The position numbers and the translations under genes are program-made. From Eulemur rufifrons (taxonomy: Eukaryota > Chordata > Mammalia > Primates > Lemuridae), in assembly GCF_041146395.1 (NCBI RefSeq), contig NC_091010.1:46210001-46274000 (forward strand): a DNA stretch of 64,000 nt, given 5' to 3'. Below the pieces are notes generated by a model that saw only the letters and a program-made list of their open reading frames with translations, did not search any database and was not told the DNA's origin. Shown in pieces: positions 34,166 through 47,050 of the stretch; the stretch's first letter is position 1, and each line of letters opens with the position of its first letter.

Positions 34166-34590
34166 GAGTAGGTTTAGCTGGATACACAAAAGAACCCAAA
34201 ATAATAGTGGCTTAAATTAGATAGTTTATTTCACTATTATTTAAAAGAAGCCTAGAGGTAGACAGCCCAGGGCTACTTTAGAGACTCACAAGTTCATCAG
34301 GGACTCAGCCTTTCCAGATCTCTTCTCTGCCATACCTAGTGAATGCCCTTTCCCCATGATCCAAGATGGCTGCTAGAGCCTAGTCATCACATTAGGTGTT
34401 TTAGGGAACAGAATAGACAGAGAAGGGGAGAAAGAAGAATGCACCTCTTTATTTTTAGCAGTTCTTTTCGAAGTACCACATTACACTTTGGTTTGAATTT
34501 CATTGGCTAGAACTTAGTCCCAGGGCAATACTCAGCTCCAAGGGAGACTGGAAAACATATTAATAGTTTTTCAGCTCTGTGGCAGCTAGC
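34166..34590. repeat. Old interspersed repeat inside L2, family unresolved
   Basis: 'gtttagctggatacacaaaa', 'taatagtggcttaaattaga', 'cccatgatccaagatggctg'-type sequence (here 'ccccatgatccaagatggct') and 'cattggctagaacttagtcc' are familiar from a dispersed mammalian repeat. It interrupts an antisense L2. Confidence 0.5.
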
Positions 34591-34800
34591 ATTTGTGCCA
34601 AAAGAGGTCAGGGAAGGCCTCTCTGAGGAGTTATATAACCTGAAGCCTCAAGGATGAGAATGAGGCAGCCATGAAAAGATCTGAAGGTGGAAGATTTCAA
34701 TCAGAGGGAAGAAAAAGTGCAAAATCCCTGAAGTGGGAAAGAACACTGATTATCTCTGGAATCGAAAGAAAGCTAGGGCATTGGCAAAAATTGAATGAGA
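34591..34800 (-). repeat. L2 relic, antisense (continuation)
   Basis: 'gggaaggcctctctgaggag' and 'gcaaaatccctgaagtggga' are reverse-complement L2, collinear with 33925-34165 across the inserted repeat. Confidence 0.65.
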
Positions 34801-35859
34801 GAAAGAGTGCTACAGCATGAAGTCAGGAAATTGGCATATGAAACCTTATAATAAGCCATGGTAATACATTTAGATTGAGGTATTTCCAGTCCCCTCAGAA
34901 GGGCCATCCCCATCATGGTAAGGATGGATAAGGCCATCTTCACCTGAGCCATCAAACATCTGATTTATCCACGTGCCCTTACTATAAATGCATGCCCTCA
35001 TGGCAGTCTTCTGATTCCACATGCTCCAACAATAAAGTGACTCTTGTTCTTGAGTTTCACTCCCCCAACTTCCTTAGCAGCTTTTCCCAATTGTTACATA
35101 GGAGTGCTTGGGTTTTAAAAAGATCATGTAGGCATGCCATGAACAGAGATACAATTCAAGGTAGTTAAATCTTAAATTCCTTCAAAATAAACATATCAGT
35201 CAAGTAATATAAGATTTCATTCTTGACTTCCAAGAAAAATATTCAGAAAAGTCTCTCTTAACCTCTGCTTGCAATAAAATAAACAGCTCAACAGTTTCCC
35301 TTCTGATTCTCCCAGATTTCATATAAGAGTTTGTGGGGAGTGTTCACATCTGCAGAAAGAAGAAAGGGAACAGCTGGTGAGGTTGTCTCTTCTTCCAGCA
35401 TTTGCTCTCTGTAAGCTTTGACAAGCTGAGTCACTGACCTTCCAGAAAGTTTAGCTGTTTAAAAGAAGGATTTGAATTCTCAAGAGAAGATCAGTAGGGC
35501 TGTGAACAAAATGATGCCCTATAAGGTGTCTCAAAGGGCTTTCACTGTCTCTATATATGTCACTCACTCACACATTCAAATACACACACATATATATTTA
35601 CACACACAAATATATATTTATATACATATACAATAGCTAAAACAGGTCAAGTAATTTGCATATGACACATTTTTAATACATCTGTACTACCTGGCAGGGC
35701 ATTATAAAGATCAAGTTAAAGTCAAGAATTAGCCATAATGGGATTTTTAAAAAAGATTCAAGGAAAAAGAGGTCACACAGAAAACTGTGCAACAAAGGAG
35801 AATCTAATGCAATAGGAAAAGTTGAACTTTGATTAAATGAATGGTAATAATGATTATTA
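34801..35859. other. Unclassified sequence
   Basis: No recognised gene. A CA/TA-rich microsatellite-like patch lies at about 35560-35635. Confidence 0.4.
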
Positions 35860-36082
35860 TTTGTGCTATTATTGAGCATTTACTACAAGCTAGGCAATGT
35901 GTTAAGTAAACACTTATTTAAACCTTAAGAGACAGGCACTATTATTATACCTGATATATAGTTAAAGAAACTGAGTACTAGAGATTAAACTTCTTGCCAA
36001 GGTCTGAGAATTAGTAAGTGATGGGCCTGAACTCAAACCAGACCTGCCTGACTCTGAAGTCTGTGCTCTAATAGCATCTTAT
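35860..36082 (-). repeat. MIR, antisense
   Basis: 'gctattattgagcatttact', 'aagctaggcaatgtgttaag', 'gcctgaactcaaaccagacc' and 'ctgactctgaagtctgtgct' are in reverse-MIR order. Confidence 0.8.
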
Positions 36083-36162
36083 GCTTATGAGGTACTCACA
36101 TGCCAGGGGGTTTAGGAAAAAGGAGAGAGGAAAATGTAAACTTAATCTACATTAATATAGTC

Positions 36163-36262
36163 CAAGCTACTCAGGAGGCTGAGGAGGAAGGATTGCTTGA
36201 GCCTAGAAGTTTGAAGCCAGCCTGTAAAACAGAGTGAAAGCCTGTCTATAAAGAAAACAAGT
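36163..36262 (+). repeat. Alu/7SL-type monomer fragment
   Basis: 'caagctactcaggaggctga', 'gattgcttgagcctagaagt' and 'gccagcctgtaaaacagagt' are Alu-like, but only one monomer is present. Confidence 0.7.
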
Positions 36263-36349
36263 TTATAATATTTCTACTGGATTATATTCCTGTCACACTT
36301 CACCTGGAGCATCATGTCAAATTAGGAACCAAATTTAAAGACACAGACT

Positions 36350-36530
36350 TTCAGAGTTAGAAACTACTGGCTCCCACCACTGCTAGCTAAGTGACTTTGG
36401 CCAGTTCCATAAAAGCCTCAATTTCTCCATCTGAAGTAGGAAAAATATCTACAGAATTGATGGTGAAGGTTAGAAATAATGTATATGGAGTGAGACAGTG
36501 TCTGGCATATAGTAAGCATAGAAGGCATTA
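36350..36530 (+). repeat. MIR, sense
   Basis: 'ctaagtgactttggccagtt', 'cctcaatttctccatctgaa' and 'tgtctggcatatagtaagca' follow MIR. Confidence 0.7.
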
Positions 36531-38130
36531 AAAATATGACAGCCAATATAGTTATTATTTTCCAAGAAGAAGGTGACTAGGATCATGTTTTGTGAGCATC
36601 AGCATGAGATGTAAATTCATACTTTCAAAGAGAGTGCTTTCGTTATTGCTTTGCTTTCTGCTACAAATTATAATTCTTAACAAGCTTAAAGTTGGGCTCT
36701 TCTGAGGCAAACAAAATACATCTTATAAATCTAATAATTTCATATTCCCCAAATAACTGAGAAGGATTTTCTCCAGTCTCTTGTCAAAACTATCTCTGAA
36801 AAAAAAAAATGGCCAGTGGGAAAGAAGTCTCAGTGGCTGCTGATGTCCTGCCAAATCCAAACATCCATATCTCTTCAAAGGTCTAGCCCATAAAGAAATA
36901 ACACTTTCTGTCTTGATTGACAGCATTTATCTTGGATTTCAAAGGATCAAAGCACTGTTTGTGCCTGAGATGTTTTTTGAAATGATAATAATGTGTTCAA
37001 TGATCTGCATTTGAGAGGTTGCATTTCTGAAGCTGATAAACTCCAGTAAACCTCACTAGCGTAGTCCATTTTTGTACATAAACTTCATCTGCTTTCAAAA
37101 AGGCACCCATTATTCACATCTGTGGAGGCATTTATACTTTAAAGCAGACACACAGACGGCTTAGGTGTGGAGACCTTCATCTAGACAACTAGCAGGAAGG
37201 CATTAGAAATACAGGAAAGCTGGCACTTTCCTCATTCTTACTTTTAGACCCAAATGAATTCTAGAGGCAGAAAAATAAAACTATGAAATAGGAGCAAGTC
37301 TCCCTCCTTCTCTTCTTTATCCTCTTTTTACTGCCACCATGGAAACCAGTATGCTTCTGCACACAGTTTTTCCATGAGGATATCCTTGCCTCAGATTCTG
37401 CCAACCAAAAGCCTCAGACACCACTTCTTCCATAAACTCTGCCTCTTTCCTGAAGAGACTATATCCATTAAATCTAAAATCTGAACTGTTGATTCACCAA
37501 AGTACTTCCAAAGAAGCTAGACTGGTACCACAAGTGGTAGGAGAAGGTGTTAAATAACATTGAATCACATAGGGAGAAAGTCATCCCATTTTCAATTCTT
37601 TTTTTGAATTTCTCATTTGTTAAGAAGTGTGTCTCAGTGCCATGCTAGCATGTCATTAGCACTTCTCCAACACTCACTAAGCTTAGTCTCTGAGCCAAGG
37701 AACAGGCAACACTACCTAGATAGAATTTAATAACACTATTTTGTTTATACTCTATTTTTAGTTGCTGTCTATTTATGGCAAGTGAACTGTTTTTCCATTT
37801 ATAGTAGTAAAATAAAGTTTACTTTCTAAATTCATTTATTTGAATTATTAAAGTTAAAAAGATGGATCAAGTACAAAAATGTTATGCAGATAAGAAAAAA
37901 TTGTGAAAGTCGGTTGAGAATGATTAAATTTGGGAGATACTGATTATTGTATAACCTGAAAACAGAAAATTTAAAAATTTATTTTTCTACTATCCCAAGG
38001 CAGAGCTAATCTCTCCCTCCTCTATAGTCCCACAACCCTATCTATATCTCTAATATAGCATGAATTTGTCTTCTTTAATTATAGTTAGCTATGTATAGTT
38101 CTCATTTTCCCTAAAAGAAGTCAGGGAATT
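36531..38130. other. Repeat-poor stretch
   Basis: About 1.6 kb in which I recognise no repeat. Around 36910-36955 there is TGATTGACAG (36914-36923), a PBX/MEIS-type site, and ATCAAAG (36946-36952), a TCF/LEF-type site. Such short motifs occur by chance, so this is only a hint of a regulatory element. No coding frame. Confidence 0.35.
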
Positions 38131-38205
38131 TATCTTGTTCATTTTTGAGGATCCCGTTTATGTTCTACAGAGTACATTCTCTGTGAATGTTTGTTGAATT
38201 GGGAA
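38131..38205 (+). repeat. L2 3' end fragment, sense
   Basis: 'atcttgttcatttttgagga' and 'gtgaatgtttgttgaattgg' resemble the L2 terminus. Short and uncertain. Confidence 0.45.
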
Positions 38206-39594
38206 CCTGATTCACTTCAATCTTACCTGTGTGATACTGGCAATCACTTTAAGGACCCTCAGGACACCACATAGCATAGATTTCCCTACAGCAAAAGATT
38301 TTCATTATTCACTATTTAAATATCAGTCAATAAACAATCAATATGTACTTCCTGATGTCCTAACACATTCAAGCCCTTTGGGGAATGCAGAAAAAAAAAA
38401 GACACTTTTATAACTTTCTTTTCTTCTGATTGTAAAAGTTAAAATATAATTCCAATTCCAAAAAATTTAGACAATACAGAAAGCAAAGGCAAAAAAGTTA
38501 TAAAAATAAATAAACCATAAATTCCCACACATGCAGATTAACTACTATTAACATTTTAGAGTGTTTTCTTCCAGTCTCTTGTTTATTTTCAACATTGAGA
38601 ATGCATTTGTGTATTAAATAGTGTTCCTGGTTCTCATCTTCTCACTCATTCTTGTGCCACCTTGTTTTATATTTAATACTTGGTTTCTTTGTACTGGCCA
38701 CATAAGTGACTAGTAATAGGAAAACATGAAGAAACACAGATGTATGAATATAAATGTCCCCTTCCAGACTTTTGTCAAGTAAAGGCATTCCATAACTTAA
38801 AAGGAAAAATAATGAGTTTTTAAAAAGATATGTCAGAATGTTTCTTTAAGTGAAGAATATCAATGGTGGCCATTTTTAATTAAGGATTAGTCACAGAACC
38901 ATAGACTGTGTGGGCTCAAAAAGGCTTTAGAGATGACCTTATAGACTAGCCAAAGGTCAAGATAAAGTTAATTACTTAGCAAAGAATAGCCATTAGGAAT
39001 AGCAGGGCCTATTATCTAGACTTAATGCCAGATAAAAATAAAATATTTCACATTATAAGTTAATGGAAAACACAGGTCAATATTCATACAACTTCAGAAA
39101 ATCACGTCCATTACTAAATGAGGAACACCTGCATAGCTCAATGAATCTACACAAAAATTTTTCCCCACCCCAGTGCCTGTCCAGGAATCTATGACCATTG
39201 CCTTCCTGAATTTGGATTTTGCTCTTCTCTCAACTTCCTAACCTTTCCTAAATTTGTTTGTTTTATTTTATTTCCAGTTACTTCCTACTTTCCTTCTCAT
39301 GAATGTGTAAGCTAAGCAATCCCAATTTCAAGTTTTCTGTTTAGACATCTAAGCTCTTTGAAGGAAAACAGCCATTACACATTATAAATAAAGAAGTTTA
39401 TTGAAAGTGAAATTAGGATGACCTACTTGGTATTCATTGGCATTACTTTTTTCATTTTATCCCTTTTCCTAGCAAATAGCTTGATTATTGTTTTAATGAT
39501 CCCTTGGAAACCATATAATCTGTAAGTATCAAGCATCTGATACTACCACACTACTGATTACATTTGATTTCTTATAAAGCACCTTTCTTTCTTT
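38206..39594. other. Unclassified sequence
   Basis: About 1.4 kb, AT-rich. 38400-38680 looks like an old repeat ('ttagacaatacagaaagcaa', 'ttaacattttagagtgtttt') that I cannot name. No gene. Confidence 0.4.
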
Positions 39595-40329
39595 CCACAG
39601 TATTTCTCTAGTCTGATTCTCCTACCTTCTAATCACTCTACTACCTATATTTCTAGTGGCTCCTCCCCTTCTTTACCCAAGGATCTATTCTCAGTCCTCT
39701 GCTCTTGTCTCTATCAAAATCCTCTACTCCTTAGAGATTTCATCTGCATTGATTATATTTGCTACCTCTTTTATTAATTATTAAATAAATCTCTTAAGAC
39801 CTTACTTTTCTCTCACATTATAGTCATATCTTCTTAACATGCCTGCAGAACATCTCTAATTATACGTCTTGCTATTATATTTTCCCCCAAATCAATGCCA
39901 ATCCCTGGTTTCTCTTTCTCTCTTAATGGAGGTAAACCATTCCCTTAGATTACCCCAAACTTGAAATCACCTTTGGATTCTCTTTCTTGCCCATTATATT
40001 TAATCCTCACCAAGTACTACTGATTCTTTCTTGAGCTCCCTAATCATAACTTGCTTCCCATGTTTCCAATTTCCAGATAGGGCCACTTATTACTTTATGC
40101 AGAGACTAATGCAATACTTTCTTACTAGTCTCTCTGTCAACAGACTCTCCCATTTCTAACCTATCCTTACATGCCTACCTGAACAATCTTCCTGTAATAT
40201 TATTTTCGTCATGTAATTTCCTGATCAAAGTAATCTTTAATAAGTACTGTCGTCTAAAGAAGAAACTTCCAATTTCACATCAAGTTCTCCATAATCTATT
40301 TCCAACCCAAGATTCATATTTTGGAACTG

Positions 40330-40575
40330 TTTGTGAGAAGTAGCATAGGAAAGTATAAAGAGTACTAAACTCCAATTAAGAAGATAAGAAATTTAAATAC
40401 CAGTTTCCGCAACTTGGTAATTGTGTGATCTTGGGCAAGTCACTTAACCTCTATGAATGTCAATTTCTTTGTCTAGAATATAAAGATAAATAACAATATT
40501 TTCATACAGTTGGGATAAATATAAATTAAGTAAAAATATTAACATGTATAACATACAGTAGGCATTTTATCAAAG
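40330..40575 (+). repeat. MIR inside L2, sense
   Basis: 'tgtgtgatcttgggcaagtc' and 'acttaacctctatgaatgtc' are the best conserved MIR core segment in the window. Confidence 0.85.
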
Positions 40576-40605
40576 TCATTTTAATCTGATATAAGGTCAT
40601 TTCTA

Positions 40606-40705
40606 CTTTTTTTTTTATTTTAGCTTATTATGGGGGTACAAAGGTTCAGGTTATATATATTGCCCATGTACTGCCCATCCCCCCGAGTCAGAGCTTCAAG
40701 CGCGT
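40606..40705 (-). mobile_element. L1 3' end fragment, antisense
   Basis: 'tttagcttattatgggggta', 'caaaggttcaggttatatat' and 'ccccccgagtcagagcttca' form the terminal 100 bp of a lemur L1. It is extremely 5' truncated. It preserves the normal 3' terminus that the U6-L1 element lacks. Confidence 0.85.
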
Positions 40706-41045
40706 CCATAAAGTTCAACGATTTTCTTGTCTAATCAGTCACTCCAACTCCAGTCCAATTCCCATAATCTTTTCTCTCAAACAGGAATTCTTCTATTTGC
40801 TTGTGCCCCTCCTCGATACCTACACAATTACCATTTTTGAGTTCTCTTCAAAATCTATCTACTCTGTGAAATCTGTAAGAAAATCCTCAGCTAAAAGTAG
40901 TCTCTGCCTCTTCTAAGCACTCAGTTCCTTTAACTTATTAGTTGTCTTGTATCATGAACTTTTCATGTATTTAGAACATACTATCCTAGAAATATTACAT
41001 GTCCTTTGAGGGCTACTAATCTACATTGTTCCTCTTTGTATGTCC

Positions 41046-41071
41046 TATTCATTCATTCATTCATTCATTCA
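41046..41071. repeat. (ATTC)n microsatellite
   Basis: Six units of ATTC at the end of the L2, whose natural 3' end has short tandem repeats. Confidence 0.9.
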
Positions 41072-41079
41072 CTTAATCA

Positions 41080-41345
41080 TTTACAGGAAGTCCTCTTTGA
41101 TGGGAACTGAGTTACACTGACTTCTAAAGGATGAGTAGAAGTTGTCCAGGCAAAGAGAGGGAAAAGAAGCTTCCAGGCAGAAGGAGCAGCTTGTGTGAAG
41201 GTCCTGAGGCCAGGAATAGCTTGGTAAATTAAAGGAACTGAAAAAAAGAGATGAGGTCCAGACAGAAAGGGACCAGATGGAAATAGAGTAAGGTGGCAGA
41301 AAAAGGGAAGCAGTTCCTTCCCCCGATCATATTCTACCAAAGTGC
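41080..41345 (-). repeat. L2 relic, antisense
   Basis: 'caggaagtcctctttgatgg', 'cttccaggcagaaggagcag' and 'tgtgaaggtcctgaggccag' are the reverse complement of the L2 segment ('ggcctttgcacatgctgttc...'). Confidence 0.7.
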
Positions 41346-43494
41346 CCCATTTTTTAAAGATACCAGTAATACATTGAATGAGAGCTGTTAATACTATAAT
41401 AAAATGACTTCAGAGGTAGCAGATTGGAAGCTGCCAGGGTGACAAAAAGAGAAGATAGTTAAATGGTGGTGCTTTATTGTGATTGTTGATTTTCTACCAA
41501 CCAATGGCCAGGCCCTTTACTCCTTCCCTGATCTGTCCCCTCAACTCAGCTGACATTAAAATCTTTCTAGGCTGAGGTTCAGATCATGCAGGGCTCTTCC
41601 TGGCTGTGGTAAAAAGTTAGGTTTTCATGCAATGAAGCTTATTATCTAATTCACATTCTAAGAAGAACACCCTCTGCTATGTGAACCATGGTTTGAGGAG
41701 ATAACAGGAAAAGGTGGCAGATTCCAAACAGTTTTCTTCTGAGCATTTAGCTGGAAGTTTCCATGTAGGCTTAAGCTCAAAAGCTGATATGGATACTGGA
41801 GCTAGATATAAGCTCAGAGGAAACAGAATTACCCAGATATAGCTTAGTACATACTACCATATTACCCTCACCCCAGTCATGCCTCAAATGTGGTTCCCTA
41901 TTGGAGTTTATGATACTGTAGAGTGCTATAACACAGACACAAAGGAGCCATGTTTTCTTTTCCACACTTAAATCAGTAAAACTCTTCCACAGGATTACTC
42001 CTATCGAATCCCTGAGCTATTACAATGTGAACTCTCTCCAAACCATCTGAGGTTGCAACTTTCTTGTGCTTTTGTTTCAACACAAATAAAACAATTTCTG
42101 GGAAACTCTGAGGAAAGCGCATGAGATATTTGTATGTTTTATTTTTCAAGTGGAAAAAACAATAGACATTTCCCTGTTTAAAAAGAGAAAAAAAAATCTG
42201 TTGACTCTTACATACAAATAACTCAAACCAGCTGACCTTTAAAAACGTCAAACTTCACATGTGGTCAAGCCTCAGACAGACTCTAAGCTAAGTTTGGAAA
42301 AAAATAATTTAAATAATGAACTGGCAAAGCAAATAAAGTATTTGGACAATGATTCAGTTGAGTAACCACTAGTGACCCCAAACTGCCACTTGTTACGGAT
42401 AGATGCCTCGTAAGATTTTAACTTGGGAGAGTTCAGAAACAACCCAATTATGGTGGGTGTCTTTCCAAATTGACCAGGGCTTAGAAGCAAGAGGAGAGGG
42501 AGTATCTGACCACTCAAGATTGAAATTCTGAGGCCTTGGGGAATACTGGAAAAAAGTCTATCACACATGACTTACTTACGCCCAGCTTAAAAAATGAATT
42601 TTTTAGATTAAGAACTAAGACCTTTATAGGACTGAAAAATGTGGACTTCCCCCTCCCTACACATTCCCCACCATGTAATTCAAAATAATAAAAACAACAC
42701 TAACCTGTAAAGGAAACCTAAATTGTAAAGAAGCCTCACAGAGTTCTGATATTCCCCACAGTGGCTACTTTTACGCCTTTTTTAAAAAATTAAATTCTTC
42801 TTAAAATATCTGGTGCTCCTATTTTTACTGGCACTCTAAGAATACACCATAGCCTTTTGGGTAATTAGTACTGTCTGAATTTCCATAGCTACATTATTCA
42901 GGTTTCTTACCATTAATATTTCCTGAATTCCATAAGGTTACCATTGTGGAAATTCTTAGGTAAGTACTTTTTTACATAAATCAAAGTCACTATATATTAC
43001 TAGACAGTTAAATGTTTATCTGTAATTTAAAAACAAATGAGAGTGAGTATGACATCCCAATGAGACTTCTGTCTGGTCTTTTCATTTCTCACACAACAAA
43101 CTACTCAAGGCTGAGCATGATGTATATGTTTATGCACCAAAAATTTATCTTGGCTTATGGAAAACTATGTAAAGCCAAGTTTTTGTAGGTCTTAGTAACC
43201 CAAAGACTTTCTATACTAACCTTTCCTTTTTCTACTTGCTCTTCAGCATCAGAAAGGAAATGTCCACAGTTCATTCCTAGATCAGATAGTTAATGGTTGC
43301 ATTGGTCTGAAGCCTAATGTCAACTATTTTTGCCAAGACTTTCTCTATTTGGTAAGAAAGAAAAAAATCCCATAAGCCTCAATGTAGCAAATGGACAAGT
43401 CTTTTCTTTAACTCTTTCTTCTTCATGTTTCTTGTTTTATCTTTCTAGGTAAGTGTTCATGTTGGGTCCTTGCTTGAGGTTAATTAAGAAGCAG
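41346..43494. other. Unclassified sequence
   Basis: About 2.1 kb without a confident repeat or gene. The minus-strand frames at 41973-42251 and 42272-42568 have no recognisable product. Confidence 0.4.
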
Positions 43495-43665
43495 CATGAT
43501 GTGATTTCTAGAAAGTACCTTAGATTGAAGACAGAATGCACTCTGATGTTAAGCCAGTCATTTCCCTATTGCCTTTAGTCTCTAACCAGTGTCCTGAGGG
43601 TTTGCACTAGAGTGAACTCAAAGGTCCTTTGAAACTTTGACATTTTATAATTATGCGAGCTTCTC
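43495..43665 (+). repeat. MIR, sense, diverged
   Basis: 'agcagcatgatgtgatttct', 'tgttaagccagtcatttccc' and 'tagtctctaaccagtgtcct' resemble MIR, with low similarity. Confidence 0.45.
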
Positions 43666-44519
43666 TGGCTCAATGAAGGCAAGGATAGGGTTATATTAGT
43701 GGGAAATTAATAATTTGGTAACACTACTCAAAGTGGGCTGATACTAAAAATGCACATTGACTTAAGTAATGTACCCTTTTCTCTTATCATTGCATCCCTT
43801 GAATCCAGGACAAGCCTGAACACAAATAACTGGCCTAAAACAGACTTTTTTTGTTTGTATCAAGTAACTGAAACCACCCTAAAATTCCATCAGTTGAAAG
43901 AGCATTATTGCAAGATCAGAATGTGTAGAGGCAAAAGGTCATCAAAGAACATGTCACCTTCATGAAATGAAAGAAGTTTCCTATGGCCTGGAGTTCAGGG
44001 TGCTTGAGGAAATAGATGAGGCAAAAAAGATTAAGTCAGAAGCCAAATCCTGTGCATGCTAATTTTTAAAAAGTCATTTTCCCCCTAAAAGCTTAAATGA
44101 AACCAATAAAATATTTAATCATGGAAGTAATCAAATCTGTATTTGAGAAAGAAGCCTCTGATTTTATTTAAACAGCTTGTGATATGGTACAAAGAGCCAT
44201 CAAAACAGAAAGGCTATAGTTTATTTCCTGATTCAGAGTGAGGATAACAACTGTAAGGAATACAAAATTACTAAAAAAAAATTAGTTCTATTCATTCATC
44301 CATTCATTTTACTCATTAAATTAACAAAAATTTACTTAGCAATTATTACTATGTGTGAGACACTAGAGTTACAATGACTAACAATGACAATAAAATTCAT
44401 TCTTCAAACAACTTAGAATTTGAAGAGGAATTGTGAATTTTAAAAATTTTTTCTATGATTGTTATAACATTGTTTTTGTTACTGTCTTGTTTTGTTTTGC
44501 TTGTGATCTCAAATGTAGA
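43666..44519. other. Unclassified sequence
   Basis: No recognised gene. 44295-44410 ('aaatttacttagcaattatt', 'gtgtgagacactagagttac') may be a weak antisense L2 end. Confidence 0.4.
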
Positions 44520-45795
44520 AGACACCATTAATTCTATTCAGTTTGTGACACTTTATCATCATTGATCCTTGCAAAGCCCCTCTCTTCTTGCATTTTTTTT
44601 ATTTCTCTTTATACCCATACCATTCATATGCCCCACCCTTAAAACAATCATTTAATTGTGTTTAATATATTTTTCCTTGCATATGCTTTCATAAATGCAT
44701 ATTATTGTGTGAACATGTATTTTTAATTCATGTAAATTGTATCACACTATATATTGCTGTCTGTTTACTTGACAATGTTTTTACGATCCATCCATGCTGC
44801 TGCATATAATATCATATTGATTGCTTTTAATTGTCACAAAATACTCTTTGTTGTGTAATCACCACATTTTATCTATGTATTCTCCCACTATTGGATACTC
44901 AGATTGTTTCAACTCCCCCCACCACAAACAAACCTGCAACAAATAACCTTGTACAAGTCCCTTTATAGACCCACATGAGAATTCCCATGGGGGTATAAAC
45001 ACATAAGTGGAATTTCAAAGTCAGAAAGTAACGATAGTCTTCATTTGTTCTCCAGAATGGCTGTACCAGTGTACAATCCCACCAGCAGTGCATGAGGGTT
45101 CTTATATGCCCTCACTTTTATTCCTCTGACTCCCATATTTTATGTTTTTATGTCACAATTTACATTCTTTTATATTATACTATGTATCCCTTAACAAATC
45201 ATTGTAGCTATAGTTATTAGTTAAAAAATAATACACCCTCATGACTTCCAAAATTCAGCATTATCAAACTTTCTAATTTTGCCAGTGTAATAGGTAGAAA
45301 GTACTATCTCATTGTTTTAATAATTTGCATCTTTAAAATTACTAATGATTTCAAATAAATGCTTGTTAGTTTTTAGGGTTTTCTATTAAATAAATTTTCT
45401 GTTCCTATCCTTCACCTATTTTTCTCTTCTTGTTGCTGTATTCTTGTTGACTACAGGAATTCTATATATTAATTTCTTCTTGATTACAGATACTGCAAAT
45501 ATATTCTCTTCTTTCATGTACATTTTAATATTGTCCCTGAAACCGTCACTGAAATCCTTAGTTTTATCAGTGTTTCTTTTATGGGTTGTGCTTTTGAAAT
45601 TTTGTTGAGAAGTCATTTCTTAACCCCTTCGTTCACACAGATATTTACTTATATTTTCTTCTATTAACTTTGTAGATTTATATTTCACATATAGGTTCAT
45701 TGATTTGTGGTGCTACCTTATCATATATAAGTAATAAAAATACCTGGATCTTTCTTTGAGCTCTCCATTCTGGTCTACTGGGCTGTTTATCTGAC
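44520..45795 (-). mobile_element. Old L1 (L1M-type) ORF2 3' part, antisense
   Basis: Plus-strand text 'atactcagattgtttcaact', 'gaatggctgtaccagtgtac' and 'aatcccaccagcagtgcatg' is antisense ORF2 C-terminal coding. It continues with 'tcttcttgttgctgtattct' and 'gctctccattctggtctact' into the reverse-transcriptase region. High divergence and many stops. The left end is approximate. Confidence 0.8.
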
Positions 45796-46974
45796 ACTTC
45801 ATCATTAAGTTATTTATGCAGTTAATAAAAACAACTTTGCTACTGTCTTTCTTTCTTCTTCTCTTCTCTTACTTAGCTCAAACTACCATTCTCAACCATT
45901 CTTCCAAAAAGCTTGAGATTACAAACGTAAGGAAGAAAGACAATCATCCTAGTTTTATTTTTTCTATATCAAGTCCAACCTCTAATCAGCAATGCAGAAA
46001 GCATTTTAGTTCCCATAAATGTAGTCTCATGTTGATACAGTTATCTCTTAATGCATTTTTAAGACATGTATTTTGGGGGGCAACTCTACGCGAGCATGTT
46101 CCTTGTTTAGAGATCTAAAGCACTTTGGATATGGATGATAAGTTTCTCTTTAAGATGATAAATTTTATACATTGATTCCTGAGTCATGTAATAGTAACAC
46201 TGTCATGTTGAAATGTTTATATATTCTTCTAGATTGCACTAAGCAGACAAACAAAAAAAGTGAATTTTTTTCTTACAAGTACTACAGTAGCTTCTACTGT
46301 ACGACATAATTTTGCAATAATTTGTACAGAACAAGTAGGAATGATAATAAGCTACATTACTGAACTATATATTTAAGGCTTACTGTTTCTTCCATTGATT
46401 GGCTGTAGTAACCCTTGCCATGAAAGCCCTCAACAAAGTAGCAACACAAAATTGAAAATGTTTAGAACTTTCTTTGTTTGAGCTATAAATATGTAAAAAT
46501 TACCTGAATAAATATGCAATCCATGTCTAGGTGAACTGCAAGTCACAACTTTGACAGAAAGAAAGAAACACCTTTCAGAAAAAAAGCTGTTACCCAAGTA
46601 AAAGCGACAAGCCAATCCACTAATTTCAGAATATCCCTCCAATGTGTCACCATCCAAGAATGCTCAAAGAACTTCCTGCTCACAATGCCTTTGTCTCTCT
46701 GAAGGTAAATTCTCATATATAGTAAAGATGTTGCCTCCAAAGTATAATACCCAGGCCTACAAAACTTTAAAAAGCATTTGTCATGTAAACAGTACTTCTG
46801 AACCAGATGGTCTTGACAATCACTTCTTAGTTATAACAAAAGGTAAATTGTAAGCTTACTTTACCAAATGCAGACAACTCTAAGAACAAATACATTGCAC
46901 TTTTGTCAAGGGAAAAACATAAAGGGCCTATGTTTTTCATTGGAATTGTCCAGAAGTATATTTGGATGATGTTT
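45796..46974. other. Unclassified sequence
   Basis: No confident repeat or gene. The 100-codon plus-strand frame at 45816-46118 starts with a hydrophobic run by chance of base composition, and nothing supports a gene. Confidence 0.4.
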
Positions 46975-47050
46975 TCTAACCTCCCTTTCTACTTGTCTGT
47001 ATTTTCCAAATTGCTTATAATGAACAAAATGTAAAAAAATGAAATAATTT
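46975..47050 (+). repeat. Old L1 3' end fragment, sense
   Basis: 'tctgtattttccaaattgct' and 'tataatgaacaaaatgtaaa' resemble the end of old L1 elements. Confidence 0.5.

Larger units (their letters stand above)
39595..41070 (+). mobile_element. L2 (LINE-2) relic, sense, with inserted MIR and L1 end
   Basis: Pyrimidine-rich L2 3' sequence: 'tgcctgcagaacatctctaa', 'ttggattctctttcttgccc', 'gagactaatgcaatactttc', 'cctgatcaaagtaatcttta' and 'tttgagttctcttcaaaatc', ending near an (ATTC)n tail at 41046-41071. This is a long L2 by the standards of the window. It is interrupted by a MIR (40330-40570) and an L1 3' end (40606-40705). Its reverse-transcriptase frame is destroyed. Confidence 0.75.
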
